Positions 6,588 through 9,655 of a DNA stretch of 9,655 nt are shown one piece after another; position 1 is the first letter of the stretch, and the number at the start of each line of letters is the position of its first letter. The notes beneath the pieces were generated by a model that was not told the origin of the DNA, did no database searches, and saw only the letters and a list, made by a program, of their open reading frames with translations. Source of the stretch: an uncultured Erysipelotrichaceae bacterium (lineage in GTDB: Bacteria > Bacillota_I > Bacilli_A > RF39 > UBA660); contig CACZSX010000060.1 of the NCBI GenBank assembly GCA_902783915.1, forward strand, positions 1 through 9,655, in the 5' to 3' direction. The translations under genes and the position numbers were made by a program.

Positions 6588-7381
6588 AATGTATCCACCA
6601 TCTTTTCTACATCAGGTATTATTTCATCTAATAATCCATATAATTTTAATTTAATAGATAATTCTACTTCAAATGGTAATTCTATTCCTAATCTATTTAA
6701 TATCTTATCATATTCCATTACTTTTAATGGTTTACCATCTAACATTATTTCACCATTATTAAGAATGATAAGTCTATCTGCTAAGAAAGATTCTCTTAAA
6801 TCATGTATAATGCTTATTATAGTTAAACCTTCTTTATGTCTTCTTCTTAATACTTTTAACATATTATTTTTTTCTTCTTCATCAATCATTGATAAAGATT
6901 CATCTAATATCAATATCTTCGGATCATGTATTAATGCTACTGCTAGAGCTACCTTTGCTTTTTCACCACCACTTAATTCTCCTATAGATTTATTTAATAA
7001 ATTAGTTATATTTAATTCTCTTGAAATGTTTCTTATTTTTCTACTTATTTCGTCTTGTTTATAGCATAAATTTTCTAATGTAAATGCAAGATCATCTTCT
7101 ACTGTCTCACATATAAATAAATTATCCAAATTATCAAATATTATTCCAATATTTTTTCTTATGTTAAATAAATTCTTTTTATTTACTCTTAAACCACATA
7201 CAAATACTCCAGATTCAGTATTTAATAAACCTGTAATGATTTTTATTAATGTAGATTTACCACTCCCATTTGGGCCAGAAATACATAACCACTGCCCTTC
7301 TTTAATATCTAAAGAGAATTTATCAAATATATAATTGTCATTATATCTAAATATTAAATTTTCAATCTTAACTATATCCAT
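6578..7381 (-). CDS. ecfA1: ECF transporter ATPase EcfA1 (unusual Q-loop)
   Basis: A 267-residue ABC ATPase, first gene of the ecf operon. Walker A is GPNGSGKS (36-43), the signature is LSGGE (136-140), Walker B is ILILDES (155-161), D-loop SMID and the switch histidine is in IHD (His193). ETVEDDLAFTLEN (about 92-104) is the hallmark EcfA1 block. The Q-loop, normally FQNPDNQF, reads FDNLDNLF here: Asp83 replaces the Gln that coordinates magnesium and couples to the membrane subunit, and Pro and the second Gln are also lost. The start is chosen from GGAGGG at 7385-7390 and homology; the frame stays open upstream to 7591, but those 70 residues have no ribosome binding site and oppose the divergent DUF1540 gene. 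A good promoter lies at 7401-7428. Confidence 0.92.
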   Translation of the reverse strand: MDIVKIENLIFRYNDNYIFDKFSLDIKEGQWLCISGPNGSGKSTLIKIITGLLNTESGVFVCGLRVNKKNLFNIRKNIGIIFDNLDNLFICETVEDDLAFTLENLCYKQDEISRKIRNISRELNITNLLNKSIGELSGGEKAKVALAVALIHDPKILILDESLSMIDEEEKNNMLKVLRRRHKEGLTIISIIHDLRESFLADRLIILNNGEIMLDGKPLKVMEYDKILNRLGIELPFEVELSIKLKLYGLLDEIIPDVEKMVDTLWE

Positions 7382-7400
7382 AAACCCTCCATTACCATTT

Positions 7401-7428
7401 ATTATAACATTTAAAAATAGAATATCAA
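7401..7428 (-). promoter_or_regulatory. ecfA1-ecfA2-ecfT-truA operon promoter
   Basis: Minus strand: TTGATA (7423-7428) as -35, a 16-bp spacer and a perfect extended -10 TGTTATAAT (TATAAT at 7401-7406). This is the best complete promoter outside the rRNA leader and lies just before the GGAGGG site of ecfA1. It supports a self-standing ecf operon and not one transcribed from an upstream ribosomal protein operon. Confidence 0.75.
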
Positions 7429-7466
7429 TAATTAAAATGAGCATAATAATAATGAAAGGAGTTATT

Positions 7467-7619
7467 ATGGTTAATGATAATATAGATTGTACAGTAAAAA
7501 GTTGTAAATACTGTGAATGTAGTTTAGGAAAATGTAAATTAAATTGTATAAAAATAGCAAATTGTGGTAAGAAGGATACAAAAGAAAGCACTATGTGTGT
7601 AAGTTATAAAAAAAGGTAA
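7467..7619 (+). CDS. Small cysteine-rich DUF1540-type protein
   Basis: A 50-residue protein with eight cysteines (8, 13, 16, 18, 23, 27, 33, 44). The spacing C-T-V-K-S-C-K-Y ... C ... I-K-I ... S-T-M-C-V-S-Y matches the DUF1540 pattern (C..V..C.Y, C....I.I, T.C..F/Y), a family of short probable metal-binding proteins of unknown function in Firmicutes; typical members keep four cysteines, so four here are extra. It is basic and has no membrane segment or signal. AAAGGAG (7456-7461) stands 5 bases before the ATG at 7467; an in-frame ATG at 7452 lies before that site and is rejected. It is divergent from ecfA1 and convergent with the AAA+ gene, sharing a terminator. Its own promoter is not clear; a CATAAT at 7442-7447 is the best weak candidate. 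Confidence 0.82.
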   Translation: MVNDNIDCTVKSCKYCECSLGKCKLNCIKIANCGKKDTKESTMCVSYKKR

Positions 7620-7635
7620 CATTGTTACCTTTTTA
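7609..7635. terminator. Bidirectional terminator between the DUF1540 gene and the AAA+ gene
   Basis: Inverted repeat GGTAAC (7615-7620) / ATT / GTTACC (7624-7629), flanked by an A-run on the left and a T-run on the right, giving a hairpin plus U-tract on both strands. It contains the plus stop (7617-7619) and touches the minus stop (7633-7635). Confidence 0.85.
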
Positions 7636-9201
7636 TTCTAATATTAAATTCTCTATATTTATATCTTCTTTAGTAATAGTCCTCAATATATCTTTTCTCT
7701 TTTTATCTTTTACATTAGAAGCATGTTTTACTATAGTTTTTTCATATATATTTCTTATAAATCTTGCATTACCAAAATTCTTCATATTCCTATACTTATT
7801 AATTATTTCTTCCAAGTATTCTAACGCCTCATCTTTAACTACAAATCCTGCTTTATTCATAAATCCTAAGAATATTTGTTTTAACTCATCTGTAGTATAA
7901 TCATCAAATTCTAAAGTATAACCTATTCTTGATGCTATACCTGAATTTGAATTTAAGAAATCTTGCATTTCTTTTGTATAACCTGCAAATATAACTACTA
8001 ACTTATCTCTATAGTTTTCCATGCACTGTATTAATGTAGCTATAGCTTCACTATTATATGTATTATCCCCTTTTACTGCTAAAGTATAAGCTTCATCGAT
8101 AAATAATACTCCATTTAAACTTTTCTCAATTACTGACATAGTTTTAGGAGCAGTTTGACCAACATACTCTGCTACTAAATCTTTACTAGATACTTCTATT
8201 AACTTATTTTCTTTTACATAACCAAGATTATACAAAATACTTGATATTATTCTAGCAATAGTAGTTTTACCAGTACCTGGATTACCTAAAAATATCATAT
8301 GCAAATTAATATCATTAATTTTTAAAGTAGACCCAGCTTTCTCTTTCAATTTAATCATATCTACTAATTCATATAATACTTTTTTAACTTTAGATAAACC
8401 TACTAATTCATTTAATTCTTTAAATATTTCATCTAATGATTTAGGTTCTTCTATTTTAGGTATTTCTTTATTAAATGAAATATATTTTACCAAGTTATTT
8501 TGATATTCAATATAATTAGATTCTTTATTATATGTATTTGATATATAATCTAATATTTCTATTTTTAAATTATCATCTAATTCTAATTTACTATTAACAT
8601 ATTCATATATATCTTGTACATCAGGATTTATTCCTACTAATTTAAATTCAAAATACTTATTCTTAATAGATTCTCTACCTAAGAAGAAATTAGTTAGTTC
8701 TTCATTAGTACCACTTACTAACATAATAGATTTAGAATTTAATTTTAAATGTTCTTCTAAATTATGAAAAAAAGTTTTAATATTTTTATCTTCTTCTAAA
8801 TTTATACCATTTAAATAATTTAGTATTATAAATCCACAATCAAAATCATTATTTAATTCATACATAGATATTTCTTTTTTATCTTTATTTATATATGAAA
8901 AATATAATGCAGATGTTGATAATATTTCTTCTATTTCTTCTTTAATAGCACTATTATTTATTTCTAATATTATATTAAATGGTATATAATTCTTTTCTAT
9001 ACCCTCATTATATTTTCTCATGTATTCAATGATTTTCTTAAGTAAATTTTTAGATTCCTCAGCAACATATAAATTATTTATTTTTTCAAATAGAGAAGTC
9101 ATTTCTTCCTGACTTCCCTTTTTTATTTCTTCATTACTTTTTTCTTTTTCTACTCCAAAAAAATCATCATAAATACCTTCAAAGTAATTACGCGTATTCA
9201 T
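7633..9201 (-). CDS. AAA+ ATPase, CbxX/CfxQ (SpoVK-like) family, with degenerate N-terminal AAA-like region
   Basis: A 522-residue protein. The C-terminal half (about 255-522) is an intact CbxX/CfxQ AAA+ module: LVGLSKVKKVL (267-276), Walker A GNPGTGKT (306-313), pore-loop candidate EYVGQTAPKT (345-354), Walker B VLFIDEAY (365-372), sensor-1 region VVIFAGY, arginine-finger candidate SRI (424-426) and sensor 2 GNARFIRN (477-484). Such ATPases remodel or activate partner proteins as hexamers. The N-terminal part (about 50-245) has a similar strand/helix rhythm (PFNIILEI, CGFIILNYL, SIMLVSGTNEEL, FKLVGINPDVQDIYEYV) but no Walker motifs, so it may be a dead AAA domain; this is inference. SpoVK is about 320 residues, so the N-terminal extension is notable. 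ATG 9201 follows the telA stop by 6 bases; the ribosome binding site is weak (AGTAGG), suggesting coupling to telA. Residues about 14-41 are duplicated at the window's end. Confidence 0.88.
   Translation of the reverse strand: MNTRNYFEGIYDDFFGVEKEKSNEEIKKGSQEEMTSLFEKINNLYVAEESKNLLKKIIEYMRKYNEGIEKNYIPFNIILEINNSAIKEEIEEILSTSALYFSYINKDKKEISMYELNNDFDCGFIILNYLNGINLEEDKNIKTFFHNLEEHLKLNSKSIMLVSGTNEELTNFFLGRESIKNKYFEFKLVGINPDVQDIYEYVNSKLELDDNLKIEILDYISNTYNKESNYIEYQNNLVKYISFNKEIPKIEEPKSLDEIFKELNELVGLSKVKKVLYELVDMIKLKEKAGSTLKINDINLHMIFLGNPGTGKTTIARIISSILYNLGYVKENKLIEVSSKDLVAEYVGQTAPKTMSVIEKSLNGVLFIDEAYTLAVKGDNTYNSEAIATLIQCMENYRDKLVVIFAGYTKEMQDFLNSNSGIASRIGYTLEFDDYTTDELKQIFLGFMNKAGFVVKDEALEYLEEIINKYRNMKNFGNARFIRNIYEKTIVKHASNVKDKKRKDILRTITKEDINIENLILE
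9079..9160 (-). repeat. 82-bp direct repeat, copy 1 (inside the AAA+ gene)
   Basis: Identical over all 82 bases to 9574-9655, same orientation, offset 495 bases (165 codons, same frame). It encodes residues about 14-41 of the AAA+ protein. The base just left of the match differs (T at 9078, G at 9573). Confidence 0.98.
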
Positions 9202-9207
9202 ATAAAC

Positions 9208-9655
9208 CTACTTCTTATCTACTTGTATTTCCAACATTTTTGCTTTTAATTCTTTTTCAATTTCTTCTAAAGTCTTTTCAGCTTCTTGTCTTCTTATTCT
9301 TCCATTCTTATGTATTTCTATTACTTTATCTAATGTTTCAATTAAATTTTGGTTAGTCTTTTGTAATGTTTCAACATTAACAATAGCTTTTTCACTTTCT
9401 TCTGCAATTTCAATTGAACCTTGTTTTAATGTTTCACTATTCTTTTGTAACATTTCATTTGTTAATTTAGAAACTGCTTTTTGTCCTTCTAAAGCTTGTT
9501 TAGCATGATTAATTCCTAGTGCAAGAACAATTTGATTTTTCCATAAAGGAATAGTATTTGTAATTGAACTTTGTATTTTTTCAAATAGAGAAGTCATTTC
9601 TTCCTGACTTCCCTTTTTTATTTCTTCATTACTTTTTTCTTTTTCTACTCCAAAA
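9208..9655 (-). CDS. TelA-family (toxic anion resistance) protein, C-terminal part, 5' end beyond the window
   Basis: From 9573 down, the protein is the C-terminal region of TelA (Pfam toxic anion resistance family): QSSITNTIPLWKNQIVLALG, then the long charged helix with NEMLQKNSETLKQGSIEIAEE and VETLQKTNQNLIETLD. It ends in a TAG at 9208-9210, six bases before the AAA+ start, so the two are an operon pair. Full TelA proteins have about 350-400 residues; only the last 122 are here. An ATG exists at 9597 (129 residues), but the frame stays open to the edge, and everything from 9574 on is an exact in-frame copy of the AAA+ gene's residues about 14-41 instead of TelA sequence. This is therefore either a real AAA+-TelA fusion created by duplication or a chimeric contig end. 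TelA's biochemical role is not established; family members are linked to tellurite and antimicrobial stress tolerance. Confidence 0.85.
   Translation of the reverse strand, partial: FGVEKEKSNEEIKKGSQEEMTSLFEKIQSSITNTIPLWKNQIVLALGINHAKQALEGQKAVSKLTNEMLQKNSETLKQGSIEIAEESEKAIVNVETLQKTNQNLIETLDKVIEIHKNGRIRRQEAEKTLEEIEKELKAKMLEIQVDKK
9574..9655 (-). repeat. 82-bp direct repeat, copy 2 (at the right edge of the window)
   Basis: Exact copy of 9079-9160, running up to the last base, so its true length is unknown and may exceed 82. It is joined in frame to the TelA C-terminus at 9573/9574, within a TTTGAAAAAATA stretch that could have served as microhomology. Confidence 0.98.

Noticed and set aside
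6765..7064. Plus-strand open frame opposite ecfA1
   Set aside because: Overlaps the Walker B and signature region of the ATPase on the other strand; composition is that of an antisense reading.
7382..7591. 70-residue N-terminal extension of EcfA1 with a hydrophobic stretch
   Set aside because: It crosses the ecfA1 promoter and the antisense of the cysteine-rich gene, and EcfA1 proteins begin at the MDIVKIENL position, where GGAGGG is well placed.
7622..7900. Plus-strand open frame opposite the AAA+ gene 3' end
   Set aside because: Begins within the bidirectional terminator, lacks a ribosome binding site, and is antisense to the conserved sensor 2 region.
1..9655. CRISPR arrays, insertion sequences, prophage or defence islands
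   Set aside because: No regularly spaced repeats, transposase motifs, integrase or phage genes found; the only long repeat is the 82-bp pair at the right end.

Overview
The window reads as a chromosomal piece of a very AT-rich, low-GC Firmicute of the Bacilli/Erysipelotrichia/RF39-like kind. Evidence: a truncated 16S rRNA gene with a Bacillus-type leader, close matches to Bacillus housekeeping families (NtdP, YdcC, EcfA1-EcfA2-EcfT-TruA), strong AGGAGG-type ribosome binding sites and sigma-A-like promoters, many with an extended -10. ecfT ends in TGA overlapping the truA start, so the code is standard and not the Mycoplasma TGA=Trp code. The genus cannot be fixed from this sequence.

Layout. 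Bases 1-299 are the 5' end of a 16S rRNA gene on the minus strand, cut by the left edge; 300-575 hold its leader and two promoters. Bases 576-4002 carry four minus-strand genes: ntdP (nucleoside di/triphosphatase), a CtpA-type S41 protease, a membrane-anchored thioredoxin-fold-like protein, and a YdcC/LolA-like lipoprotein. At least ctpA, the thioredoxin-like gene and ydcC have their own hairpin terminators touching their stop codons. A divergent plus-strand DUF378 membrane protein (4101-4301) converges on the operon ecfA1-ecfA2-ecfT-truA (7381 down to 4326), which encodes the energising module of an ECF vitamin/metal transporter plus tRNA pseudouridine synthase. Divergent from ecfA1 is a 50-residue cysteine-rich DUF1540-type protein (7467-7619), convergent with a CbxX/CfxQ-type AAA+ ATPase (7633-9201). 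Upstream of the ATPase lies the C-terminal part of a TelA (toxic anion resistance) protein, open to the right edge.

Both edges look like assembly break points: the left cuts a 16S gene, and the last 82 bases are an exact copy of 9079-9160 inside the ATPase gene, in the same reading frame. This is the signature of a 495-bp tandem-duplication junction or an assembly chimera, and it is the strangest structure in the window.

Functionally the window is mostly housekeeping (translation, envelope proteolysis, micronutrient uptake). The less explored parts are the TelA-AAA+ pair with a degenerate N-terminal AAA-like region, the cysteine-rich small protein, and an ECF ATPase pair whose degenerate motifs fall on one composite ATP site.
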